A stretch of 64,000 nucleotides of DNA, from the NCBI GenBank assembly GCA_963827085.1, contig CAWGZY010000005.1:806001-870000 (forward strand). Reading direction: 5' to 3'. A model generated the notes under the pieces. That model was not told the origin of the DNA and made no database searches. It worked only from the letters and a program-made list of their open reading frames with translations. The translations under genes were made by a program, and so were the position numbers. How positions within the stretch are numbered: position 1 is the stretch's first letter; each line of letters begins with the position of its first letter. This stretch comes from JAGVPT01 sp963827085. GTDB lineage: Bacteria; Bacteroidota; Ignavibacteria; UBA10030; UBA8401. Positions 17,049 to 25,797 of this stretch are shown in pieces.

Positions 17049-17732
17049 ATGTATAAATCATCCATTGCTGTAAAAATAATAGTGTGTCTATTGTTGCTGG
17101 CGACATTTGCGCAGGCTGATTCGAGGCACAGGGTTGTTATCATTCCCGGCATATTCTCTGACAATATGGTACTACAACAGCAGGCGAATGTCCCATTCTG
17201 GGGTAAAGCAACGCCTGGTTCCAAAGTCGCTCTGAAAGCAAGCTGGGGAAAGGTGGTGAGGACGATTGCGAAAGCTGATAGCGTATGGGAAGTTCACCTG
17301 ACGACGGTGAAAGCGGGCGGCCCCTTTGAAGTGACAATTATTGTTGGTGACTCCGTCATTGTTTATAAAAACGTTATGCTCGGCGAAGTGTGGCTTTGCT
17401 CAGGGCAGTCAAACATGGAAATACCTCTTGAAGGTTGGCCGCCTGGGAACCTGATTCAAAATTCTGAGGCAGAAATCCAACAGGCAAACTATCCCGATAT
17501 CAGGTTGTTTACATCGACGAGAGCGGTTTCGAATACCCCGGAATTCGATTGTGTCGGAAGATGGAGCGAATGTAATCCGAATACGGCGGCAAAATTCAGC
17601 GCGGCAGCGTACCTTCTTCGGAAAAAAACTTCACATGGATTTGAAAGTTCCTATCGGCCTTATTTTCTCCGGCTGGGGGGGAACGAAAATACAATCATGG
17701 ATCAGCGGAACATATCTCGGAGAACTTGCTGA
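17049..17732 (+). CDS. Sialate O-acetylesterase-like protein, 5' part of a frameshifted gene
   Basis: Signal peptide IAVKIIVCLLLLATFAQA, then a beta-rich domain beginning with a FSDNMVLQQQANVPFWGKA-type segment typical of bacterial SIAE homologues. The nucleophile block WLCSGQSNME follows (Ser121 in GQSN). True homology stops near 17612, after SAAAY. An extra base then throws the frame into an unrelated tail ending at 17732. The rest of the enzyme continues in the +1 frame. AAAGG precedes the ATG by 9 nt. The intact enzyme would remove O-acetyl groups from xylan- or pectin-type sugars as well as sialate. Either a disrupted gene or an indel error. Confidence 0.8.
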   Translation: MYKSSIAVKIIVCLLLLATFAQADSRHRVVIIPGIFSDNMVLQQQANVPFWGKATPGSKVALKASWGKVVRTIAKADSVWEVHLTTVKAGGPFEVTIIVGDSVIVYKNVMLGEVWLCSGQSNMEIPLEGWPPGNLIQNSEAEIQQANYPDIRLFTSTRAVSNTPEFDCVGRWSECNPNTAAKFSAAAYLLRKKTSHGFESSYRPYFLRLGGNENTIMDQRNISRRTC

Positions 17733-19098
17733 ATACAAACCTGTTGTGGAAAAGATTACCAGCGTCAACGGCGAAGTTGCGAAATTGAATGATTGGATAC
17801 GCAGTCATCCGGCGGTCGATATCAGCATGAAGGATGACGCGCATCAATATGAGAACCTGGACTTCGGCGACAGCGCTTGTTCGATTCCAACTTTTAACGA
17901 CAGCGCATGGAGAAAAATTGTCCTGCCGGCGTATTGGGAATCTACAGAAATCGCGGACTTCCATGGTACCGTATGGTTCAGGAAGAAAGTGGAAATACCG
18001 CGAAAATGGCTGAACAGGCAATTAATAATTGAGTTTGGACCGATAGACGACATGGATGTTTGTTACGCGAATGGAGTACGCGTTGGAGCGATGGAAAATG
18101 GGGGAATGGGGCGAACGCCCCGCGTTTATCCCGTTCCAAAAGAAATTGTCAGCGATACAATTGTCACGGTTGCTCTACGCGTGATCCATAACGATGGGGC
18201 GGGGGGCATTTGGGGAGGCGGAGTGAAAATGCGGATTCACCCCGAAAATAGCAGCGATACAACGGAAGCTGTCGCTCTCTCGGGGGAATGGAAATATCTC
18301 CCGGTTGCTGAATATATGGGAAGCAAATTTTACGTGTACAAAGCTTTGGGGGAAGAATTCTATTCGCGGCCGAAATCCGCAGTGAATATCGGCTCGAGCT
18401 CACCCACGATGCTCTACAACGGGATGATTGCTCCGTTGATTCCTTATTACATCAAAGGTGCGATTTGGTATCAGGGTGAATCGAACTCCGGGTCTCCCGA
18501 CGACTACAAGGATCTTTTCTCATTGATGATCAAGAACTGGAGAAATGATTGGCGGGAAGGAAATTTTCCGTTCTACTACGTGCAGATCGCTCCTTATACC
18601 TACGGCATCAATACGAAATCATATATGATCAGGGAAGCGCAGCGCCTCACGCTCGCTGTCCCCAACACTGGCATGGCGGTAACCCTCGATATTGCAAGCA
18701 TCAACGCAATTCATCCGTCGGATAAGCAGGATGTTGGTTTGCGGCTTGCATTGTGGGCGCTCGCCAAAGATTATCACAAGAGTATGATTTGTTCTGGACC
18801 GTTGTACAAATCAATGAAAATTCAGAAAGGGAAAATCATTCTCTCCTTCGATTATGCCGGAAAAGGCATCGTCGTTAAAGAGAGCAATGGAGAAACCAAT
18901 TTCCTGATCGCTGGAAAAGACAGCATATTCGTGAAAGCAAATGTTGCAGTCGACGGGAAGAAACTTATCGTGTACAATGACGATGTGAAAAATCCGATCG
19001 CAGTCAGATACGCCTGGACGAACGAAACAGTTGCAACTCTGTTCAATAAGGAAGGGCTGCCGGCGTCCACATTCAGGACTGACAATTGGAACCCGTGA
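17551..19098 (+). CDS. Sialate O-acetylesterase-like protein, 3' part of a frameshifted gene
   Basis: Real homology begins near 17614 (FFGKKLHMDLKVPIGLIF), directly continuing the product of the gene part starting at 17049. The ORF opens earlier only by chance. A sugar-binding-like insert (DSAWRKIVLPAYWE ... GTVWFRKKVEIP) of the glycoside hydrolase 2 type follows. Next come GAIWYQGESN and DIASINAIHPSDKQDVGLRLA, whose D-x-x-H-P is the catalytic acid/base block of this esterase family. With one base removed near 17610-17613 the two parts give one ~680-residue secreted enzyme, the usual size. Confidence 0.8.
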   Translation: MSEDGANVIRIRRQNSARQRTFFGKKLHMDLKVPIGLIFSGWGGTKIQSWISGTYLGELAEYKPVVEKITSVNGEVAKLNDWIRSHPAVDISMKDDAHQYENLDFGDSACSIPTFNDSAWRKIVLPAYWESTEIADFHGTVWFRKKVEIPRKWLNRQLIIEFGPIDDMDVCYANGVRVGAMENGGMGRTPRVYPVPKEIVSDTIVTVALRVIHNDGAGGIWGGGVKMRIHPENSSDTTEAVALSGEWKYLPVAEYMGSKFYVYKALGEEFYSRPKSAVNIGSSSPTMLYNGMIAPLIPYYIKGAIWYQGESNSGSPDDYKDLFSLMIKNWRNDWREGNFPFYYVQIAPYTYGINTKSYMIREAQRLTLAVPNTGMAVTLDIASINAIHPSDKQDVGLRLALWALAKDYHKSMICSGPLYKSMKIQKGKIILSFDYAGKGIVVKESNGETNFLIAGKDSIFVKANVAVDGKKLIVYNDDVKNPIAVRYAWTNETVATLFNKEGLPASTFRTDNWNP

Positions 19099-19140
19099 TG
19101 ATGTAATGATCGTGGAAATCATCGTTTTCCTTAACGCGGT

Positions 19141-19170
19141 TGAAACCTTTAGGTTTCATCGTTTTTTTTT
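19141..19170 (+). terminator. Intrinsic terminator after the esterase gene
   Basis: TGAAACCTTTAGGTTTCA is a perfect palindrome, followed by TCG and ten T. Strong rho-independent form, 43 nt after the stop at 19098. Confidence 0.75.
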
Positions 19171-19193
19171 AAAAGAATGGAAAGGCGGTTGAA

Positions 19194-20114
19194 TTGAAAA
19201 ATATTATATTGGCAGTTTTCGCATTTAGTATTTTCTCCTTTATGTTGACTGATCAGGTGGCCGGTCAGGATGTTGTGCCGCTTTATGCAGGCAAGGTGCC
19301 GAATTCGATCAGTGTGAAGTCAAGTGAGATATTGGGCGGAGGCAGCGGAATAAAATTTGTGAGAAACGTTAGTATCCCCTCAATGGCCGTTTATCTTCCG
19401 GACAGCAGTCAATCGGACGGATCGGCGGTCATCATTTTTCCCGGCGGCGGCTATTATCTTGAAGCGTATGAAATTGAAGGAACCCAAATTGCACAGGCAC
19501 TTGTGGAACATGGGGCCGCTGCGTTTGTCGTTAAGTACAGGCTCCCTACCGACTCGACAATGGTTGATAAATCTATCGGACCGTTGCAAGATGCGCAGCA
19601 GGCAATAAAAGTTGTAAGGGAACGTGCAGGACTGTGGAGAATTGACCCCAACAAGATCGGGATCATGGGCTTTTCTGCCGGCGGACATCTAGCTTCAACG
19701 GCCGGCACTCACTTTGACAAAACGGTTGTTCCCAATGAAGAAAACGTCAGCCTGCGCCCCGACTTCATGATACTCGTGTATCCTGTAATAAGCATGACGA
19801 ATGCATTGACTCATGTTGGATCGAGAAATTTCCTTCTCGGGGAACATCCATCTGATTCGCTTATAGATTTTTTTTCCAACGAAAAGAATATTACTAGTAA
19901 GACTCCTCCAACTTTCCTGATCCACGCTGAAGACGACAAAGGGGTCGATCCGGATAACAGTATCGAATTCTTCGAGGCTCTTCGTCGTCATGACGTACCC
20001 GCAGAGCTTGCGATCCTTCCGAGAGGAGGGCACGGATTTGCCGCGAATGTTCCACCCGAAAAATGGATGCAACCGCTATTGAGTTGGATGAGGGATAACG
20101 GCTGGATGAAGTGA
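19194..20114 (+). CDS. Secreted alpha/beta-hydrolase, acetyl-esterase-like
   Basis: 306 residues with an N-terminal signal peptide ending near VAGQ. HGGG-like oxyanion loop FPGGGYY, nucleophile GFSAGG, acid in HAEDDKGVDP, and catalytic His in PRGGHGFA give a full triad of the xylan-esterase/BD-FAE-like lipase group. The start is a TTG with AAAGG 8 nt upstream. No in-frame ATG precedes the signal peptide. Placed after a terminator and beside an O-acetylesterase and a CE15 enzyme, it is probably another deacetylase or deacylase for plant polysaccharides. Substrate is inferred only. Confidence 0.85.
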   Translation: MKNIILAVFAFSIFSFMLTDQVAGQDVVPLYAGKVPNSISVKSSEILGGGSGIKFVRNVSIPSMAVYLPDSSQSDGSAVIIFPGGGYYLEAYEIEGTQIAQALVEHGAAAFVVKYRLPTDSTMVDKSIGPLQDAQQAIKVVRERAGLWRIDPNKIGIMGFSAGGHLASTAGTHFDKTVVPNEENVSLRPDFMILVYPVISMTNALTHVGSRNFLLGEHPSDSLIDFFSNEKNITSKTPPTFLIHAEDDKGVDPDNSIEFFEALRRHDVPAELAILPRGGHGFAANVPPEKWMQPLLSWMRDNGWMK

Positions 20115-20187
20115 AAGATATCGGCTACAGATAACAGTATTCCGAAGCGAGTTGTCTTCACAACGAGGTTTTGCTGTCCGTCGGCGG

Positions 20188-22212
20188 TTACAATTCACCG
20201 CGCAGCTCAACTTTCGGACCGATGGAACGCAGAATTACCTTGTGCCCTTCATCAGCCTCGACCATCCCCCAATGGAGCGCGAATTGCTCGAAGAGATAAT
20301 CTGCGGGAAATGCCGCCGGCGTACCGAAGACAACCTCCTGAGCTCCAAGCTGGGCCGCTGTGTGTGCAACTGCGTATGAAACATTGTTGGTAGGTACAAT
20401 GATCGGAAGAACGGTTTTTCCTTCCTTTTCAGCCAATTTAATCACCGCAGAGAAAAGTTCCTCGCCATGGCTGCTCATCGATTCCTCGACATGTAAATTT
20501 TCTTCTCCCGACAAGATGCGGGCAGTCATCACGATAATATCGGTGGTCTCGGGGTCCGTTTCTTCAAGAACTTTCTTCAGTTGGTCCAGAAGTCGGGGAT
20601 TCCTGACCGTTACCAACTTGCGGAGAGTGTGCGTGCATCCAATCGCTTCGGCCGTCAGCTTACTCTGTGCAAGGACGTTAAATTTCTCCAGATTGGGGTC
20701 TTTTTTTGCCGCTCCTCTCTTGTTCAGATGTTCCGAAATACCAAACACAATATAAAGAAAGATCGTAAAGGCAATTCCTCCTTTTGTCGCAGTCGGTTTA
20801 GTGAACAAATTTACAATGCCCAGGAGGAGCAAGACCAGGAAAATGATGCCGAGCCCGATCGGAATTTCAACCCCTCTCACGGTGATATTCGGTGGAACTT
20901 TCCACTCGCGGGGAGCCTTGTTCTTGTACCGGAGCACGATCATGGAAAATGCTTTCATGATAAAGCTCCAGACGACGCCGAAGGCATATGCCTCTCCGAG
21001 AAGAAACACATCTCCACGGCTGGCGATGATAATTATCGTTTGCAGGAGACATAGAGTATTGAGAGTCCGATAGGATGTGCCGTATTTCGGATGCGGCCTT
21101 CTGAACCAATCATGAAGCACTCCGTCTTCGGCAACGCGGTTCAAAACGCTGTTCGCCCCGATAATTGCGGTGTTGACCGCTCCCGCGAGGATAAGGAATC
21201 CTGTGAACACAACAAATGCCTGCAGCCCCAGAAGAACGGTTTTGGAACCGACAAGATGCATGGCAAGACCGCTGAGAGCATTTTCGTTGTACTCGCCAAT
21301 AAGCTCTCCCTGCGGCACAATCATCGCGGCAAATAATGAATTTACTCCCGTGAAAATGAGAGCAAACACAAAGATGATCATCCCCACCCGTTTCAGGTTC
21401 TTTAGCTTGGGGGCCTCAAGTTCGCGGTAGACCTGTGCGAGAGTTTCCTCTCCGCTCACGGCGAGGATTGCATGCCCCATGCCGACAAGGACGCCGACAG
21501 CACCGACCGTCTTCAGCCAATCAACGTTTTTGAGCCAGCCGAGAGATTCGTCGGATAGATGGATCGAGAACGGAGGGAGATGAAAGCCCCGGACGCCCAG
21601 CGTGACAAGCGACCACACGAAAAGGATAGCCGCAAGAACTGTTGTCACCTGAAAAATCCGCAATGCTTTTTCACTCGATTCTTCAATGCCGATGATATTT
21701 TTTCGCCAGAAATAAAACTGGATGGCAAGGGCGGTTGCAACCGAGACATAGTCCACGCGCAAGACGATTGGAATCCCGCCGTAATGCAGAAGTGCATTGA
21801 GGAGTCCCGCGATGTATTGGCCGGCAGATACCGCACTGATCGGAGCCGTGATCAGATAGTCGAAGATCAGGGCAGAGACGGAGAACTTTGCAGCTGTTTC
21901 ACCGAGGGCCTCGTGTACAACACGGTACACACCTCCTCGAACGAACATTCCCGACGACTCGATATAGACGGCCCGGATTCCGTATGCGAAGAGCATGACA
22001 AACATGATGAACCAAGGAGCCGATGCCCCGACCGCTTTCTCGGCGATCCCGAGTGCATAGTAGGCGCTGGAGGCAAGGTCGGCCAGAACAATTGCCGAGG
22101 CTCGCCAGTACGAAATAAACGACAACATGACGGTCGTAATAATTACGACACGAATACGTTTGGCGTCCGATGAATCGGCTGATTCGGGTACTCGAATGAA
22201 TGTTTGCTTCAT
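20188..22212 (-). CDS. APC-superfamily amino-acid permease with C-terminal stress-protein-like cytoplasmic domain
   Basis: The N-terminal ~480 residues carry about 12-13 hydrophobic helices. The segment YWRASAIVLADLASSAYYALGIAE lies in TM1, and MFVRGGVYRVVHEALG follows. The last ~190 residues (from about AQSKLTAEAIG) are soluble and contain alternating strands and helices with TDIIVMTARIL and LPIIVPTNNVSYAVAHTAAQLGAQEVVFG. That resembles universal-stress-protein alpha/beta domains. Fusions of this kind are common in the group. I use the ATG at 22212. A TTG at 22275 would add 21 residues. Neither has a good ribosome site. Substrate unknown, probably an amino acid or amine. Confidence 0.8.
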   Translation of the reverse strand: MKQTFIRVPESADSSDAKRIRVVIITTVMLSFISYWRASAIVLADLASSAYYALGIAEKAVGASAPWFIMFVMLFAYGIRAVYIESSGMFVRGGVYRVVHEALGETAAKFSVSALIFDYLITAPISAVSAGQYIAGLLNALLHYGGIPIVLRVDYVSVATALAIQFYFWRKNIIGIEESSEKALRIFQVTTVLAAILFVWSLVTLGVRGFHLPPFSIHLSDESLGWLKNVDWLKTVGAVGVLVGMGHAILAVSGEETLAQVYRELEAPKLKNLKRVGMIIFVFALIFTGVNSLFAAMIVPQGELIGEYNENALSGLAMHLVGSKTVLLGLQAFVVFTGFLILAGAVNTAIIGANSVLNRVAEDGVLHDWFRRPHPKYGTSYRTLNTLCLLQTIIIIASRGDVFLLGEAYAFGVVWSFIMKAFSMIVLRYKNKAPREWKVPPNITVRGVEIPIGLGIIFLVLLLLGIVNLFTKPTATKGGIAFTIFLYIVFGISEHLNKRGAAKKDPNLEKFNVLAQSKLTAEAIGCTHTLRKLVTVRNPRLLDQLKKVLEETDPETTDIIVMTARILSGEENLHVEESMSSHGEELFSAVIKLAEKEGKTVLPIIVPTNNVSYAVAHTAAQLGAQEVVFGTPAAFPADYLFEQFALHWGMVEADEGHKVILRSIGPKVELRGEL

Positions 22213-22630
22213 GGATTGGAAGGAGGCAGGGGGGATGCCGATCGAATCGATGGCTCTGTTGGAATAAGCAGGCAATTCAATTTCGAGCGGGCACCGACGG
22301 ATTCTCGGATCTCCGTAAACCTTACGATGTGATGGGTGAAACTTTCATATAAAGAGGCGATTTTATTCGCGTCGTGTGCGGACATGGATTCCTGTTCGTT
22401 TCTGGTACTCGGTAAAAAGTTTTAAAAAGCAAAAGATCTTTTAATAAAATAGCGAAAAGGGAGCAATCTTTCCACTACTATTTACGCTATTACATAGTTA
22501 GACACTGTTGCTTTTGTATTTCACTATAAAATGCGGTAGCTCTGCATAAAAGGCAATAGATGTGCAATGGTAAAAATCAAGATTTATAAAACGTCAATTC
22601 CTTAGATAACATGACCTTTAGCTTGCGATT
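22213..22630. other. Intergenic region between the permease and TonB receptor genes
   Basis: 418 bp, AT-rich in the middle. It should hold the permease promoter and the 3' end signal of the TonB operon, both on the minus strand. No clear TAnnTTTG box or hairpin with a T-tract was seen. Confidence 0.4.
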
Positions 22631-24856
22631 TCAAAAACTCCACCCCGCGGAAAGGTTGAAAACTGTCGGCAATTGATAGACCACATTTCCAGTGACATTG
22701 TTTATATAAAAAACATTTTTCTTGTCCAATACATTGATCAATGTCCCCTGGATATTGCAGCGCGTCCAGCTCAGATTCAGGTCATACGATGCGCTAATGT
22801 CCAAACTCTGATATCCGGGAAGGCGCGCGGAATTCACTTTGCCGAATAGGGCTTGAGCATATAAAGCCTGATTTGCGTACGCCGGCAGATTGGAAGGATC
22901 GAATTGAATCACGCCGAAGTATCCATTAATAGGAGTGTACGGCAGGCCGCTTGTCAGTTTCAACCGTGCCCTGACCCAAAGATTTTTTAACGGCTGCAAA
23001 CCGCAAGAAATGTTCAACTGATTGCGCACATCATAACGGGGAAAATATGTTACGCCGTTAAACGTCCGTGTCGTCCAGCTGTAAGAATATCCCGTCTGCA
23101 GGTAGAGGTTTTCACCCGCATCATACTTAAAGCTGACATCCGCGCCATAGGCTTCTCCGAACCCGAAGATGTAATCGCTTTCCCAATCATATACTTTTTC
23201 CAGATTAACTGCGGCCAGATTGTTAAGCGTTTTATAGTAGAGTTCGAGCTTGGCCGACGTCAAAATATTGGGATCCAACTTGCATCCGAGAACGTACTGA
23301 TTCGATTCCTCATCTCCACTGCCTTCCGGGATAGGCGCGATAACGTCGAACGGAGTGAACACCAGATTTTCATCGTTTAAATCCATGACGTGCTGATGAT
23401 ACATTCCATAATTTGCGTACAGTGCGACCGCGTCGGCAGGCTTGTAGGAGAGAGTAAGTCTCGGTTCCGGAGCGTAACCCCCCGGCGTTCCGGAAAGCCA
23501 TTGAAAAGTTCTCTGAAGATCGGCACGCAGGCCGACTTCGAACGAAAACTTGCCTTGAGGATTGAACCTGTACTTCGACCACACCTGCGGTTCTATGTCT
23601 GATACTGATTCTTCAATTGTACTCCCATACTTATTGGTAAATGTGTAGTCGTAACCGGGAAAAGTGAAAAGGAGCCCCAGATCGAACTGATCCCCAGATG
23701 AAGTAAACGAGGTTACATCGCCATAGAACGATGGAGTGGTGATATCGTCAAGTTGGTAGCCCAGGTCAGGGGATTGCTTGGGGAGTTGTTCGGCCCGATA
23801 TTCTGAGTACGAAATCGAAAACCTCAAATCGAATTGATCTCCGACAATGAAGCTTCCGGAAACCGAGCCGGAGTTATTGCTCCATGTGAAATCCGGGTCG
23901 GTCGTGCTTTGCTGGCGGATGCGATCGGCGCTCGTTAAAAACTCGGCACTGACATACCCCTCGCCGGGAATATCAATCGTTGCTTTCGCGAAACCGTCGT
24001 CATAGTCGAAAGGCAAGCCGAGCGAGTAGAATTTCTGGAGCGCATTTTCAAAAAGAGGGCGGCGATAGAAAGCGACAAAACTACTGTTTCCGTCGGAAAA
24101 AAGCGGCCCGGTCACCAGTGCATCGGTGGAGATTAGATCCAAAGTACCTTTCGCTTTAAATTCATTCTTATCGCCGTCAATCGTTTGGATATCAAAGACA
24201 GATGATAGTCTGCCGCCGTATTCGGCTTGGAAACCGCCGACACTAAAATCGGCGACCTTCACAATCAACGGGTCGACAAAGCTTAACAGTCCGAACGCGT
24301 GGGACAAATTGTATATCTGCATTCCATCCACCAAGACAAGGTTCTCATCCGGGCCGCCCCCCCGCACGTAATATTGGCTGGATATTCCACTTACGGTCAC
24401 GACTCCGGGGAGTTGTGTCACATATTGAACGACATCATTTTTAAAGATTCCCACATTACTCTGAAGCTGAGCAGGGGTTATCACTGTGCTTCCCGCAGTC
24501 CCGGCAACGGTTTTTCCTACAACCTCAACCGTCGGCAATGTCATTAAAGATTCCGGGATTTTCAGATTCATGACGACGGTCTGTTCACCGTTGGATTCTA
24601 CTTGAAACTCTTTCCCCTGATAGCCGACTGCCGATGCTCTTAATCTCGCACCGAGGACTGCTACATTTTGCAATATAAAATAGCCATTTACATCCGCCAT
24701 TGTGCCGGCAGATGTACCGACCACAGCCACTGTCGCGTAGGGTATCCGTTCGCCGCTTGCGCTGTCGACGACTGAACCTGTAATGGAGATGGTTTTATCC
24801 TGTGCGAGAAGGGGAGAAGAAGTCATTAAGGCGATTATTATACAGAGAGTCTTCAA
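22631..24856 (-). CDS. TonB-dependent outer-membrane receptor with carboxypeptidase-regulatory-like domain
   Basis: 741 residues. Signal peptide to LLAQ, then a carboxypeptidase-regulatory-like beta domain (~24-105: GSVVDSASGERIPYATVAVVGT). Next is a plug domain with YYVRGGGPDENLVLVDGMQIYN and a ~20-strand barrel ending in the aromatic SAGWSF. The start is a TTG overlapping the previous gene's stop (TTGA), with AAGGA about 10 nt upstream, so translational coupling is likely. It is shorter than SusC proteins, and no SusD follows. The partner is instead a DUF4249-like lipoprotein. Ligand unknown. Confidence 0.9.
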   Translation of the reverse strand: MKTLCIIIALMTSSPLLAQDKTISITGSVVDSASGERIPYATVAVVGTSAGTMADVNGYFILQNVAVLGARLRASAVGYQGKEFQVESNGEQTVVMNLKIPESLMTLPTVEVVGKTVAGTAGSTVITPAQLQSNVGIFKNDVVQYVTQLPGVVTVSGISSQYYVRGGGPDENLVLVDGMQIYNLSHAFGLLSFVDPLIVKVADFSVGGFQAEYGGRLSSVFDIQTIDGDKNEFKAKGTLDLISTDALVTGPLFSDGNSSFVAFYRRPLFENALQKFYSLGLPFDYDDGFAKATIDIPGEGYVSAEFLTSADRIRQQSTTDPDFTWSNNSGSVSGSFIVGDQFDLRFSISYSEYRAEQLPKQSPDLGYQLDDITTPSFYGDVTSFTSSGDQFDLGLLFTFPGYDYTFTNKYGSTIEESVSDIEPQVWSKYRFNPQGKFSFEVGLRADLQRTFQWLSGTPGGYAPEPRLTLSYKPADAVALYANYGMYHQHVMDLNDENLVFTPFDVIAPIPEGSGDEESNQYVLGCKLDPNILTSAKLELYYKTLNNLAAVNLEKVYDWESDYIFGFGEAYGADVSFKYDAGENLYLQTGYSYSWTTRTFNGVTYFPRYDVRNQLNISCGLQPLKNLWVRARLKLTSGLPYTPINGYFGVIQFDPSNLPAYANQALYAQALFGKVNSARLPGYQSLDISASYDLNLSWTRCNIQGTLINVLDKKNVFYINNVTGNVVYQLPTVFNLSAGWSF

Positions 24857-25797
24857 AACAAAAAAATCCTTGTTGTGTCGATAGATGCGCCCGCGACGAT
24901 GCCTGTACCGGTGTTATTGAAAATATTGGTGAAGATAATCTTGTCGGTCCGCATGAGGAGGGGATCCGCGGTGTGCGTCGAAGTGATGAAGAACCTGTAC
25001 AGGTTGTCGTCTATTTGAGTTAAAATGACGTCGACATAGAGATGTGAATGTTTCAGAGTTGATGCAAATTGGCTAGCGAGGTTGAACGCGCTTTTATACT
25101 CCGTCGTATCAATCCTCACCGGAAATGTCGTAGCTTCTATTTCCGTAAATGGGTTCAACGAATCCACGGGAATGACGTTAAAAGAAGCCACATTAAAATT
25201 TCCCCCACCGTCCAGGCCCCTGCATTCAACGAACATCTGAATGAAAGCGGCACTTGCTAACCCCGAAACATTCACCGTCAAATTTATATCTGTTTTAATA
25301 TTCTTCGGGTTTTGAAGGGTAGAGTACGTGTCCTGATCCGGTATCGTGGCGTATCCAAAAGGAATTCGTGCGGAGGCTATAACAGTCGGATAACCGTCCC
25401 GTGAAACAGAAACCGAATACAATCCTCCCGGGATAATATGAGCGGGTGCGTAATAGAATGAAGCTGTGTTACCATCAATGACGGCCGTGGTGTCGGTCAA
25501 TGTAATGCGTTGAACCGTTGTATCGTTCACTCCGGTTTCAACTAATTTGACCAAGGCACCATGCACCTGCTGCGACACGCCGGACGTTGACTGTACGACC
25601 GGTGTCACCCTTACGTACACAGCTTGTGCATTGGCAAACAACACTGAGTAAACATTCAGCTCCGGCGTGTATTGCTCCTCAGGTTGAAATGGCTGGTTGC
25701 AACTCAAAGAGATGAGAGAAATCAGGAAAACGGAAGTGGATAAAAGTGGTCTATGCACAATAAATTCCCAATTCAGGTGTAATAATTTGGAATTCAC
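24853..25797 (-). CDS. DUF4249-like outer-membrane lipoprotein
   Basis: 314 residues. A hydrophobic segment followed by LISLSC puts the lipobox cysteine at 33. The mature protein is beta-rich, with EEQYTPELNVYSVLFA and several strands. This matches DUF4249 proteins, which in Bacteroidota are usually encoded beside TonB receptors. A GTG start overlaps the upstream stop (GTGA), and its own stop overlaps the TonB receptor's start. The three genes thus form one tightly coupled unit. Role in ligand capture with the receptor is inferred from context. Confidence 0.75.
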   Translation of the reverse strand: MNSKLLHLNWEFIVHRPLLSTSVFLISLISLSCNQPFQPEEQYTPELNVYSVLFANAQAVYVRVTPVVQSTSGVSQQVHGALVKLVETGVNDTTVQRITLTDTTAVIDGNTASFYYAPAHIIPGGLYSVSVSRDGYPTVIASARIPFGYATIPDQDTYSTLQNPKNIKTDINLTVNVSGLASAAFIQMFVECRGLDGGGNFNVASFNVIPVDSLNPFTEIEATTFPVRIDTTEYKSAFNLASQFASTLKHSHLYVDVILTQIDDNLYRFFITSTHTADPLLMRTDKIIFTNIFNNTGTGIVAGASIDTTRIFLF

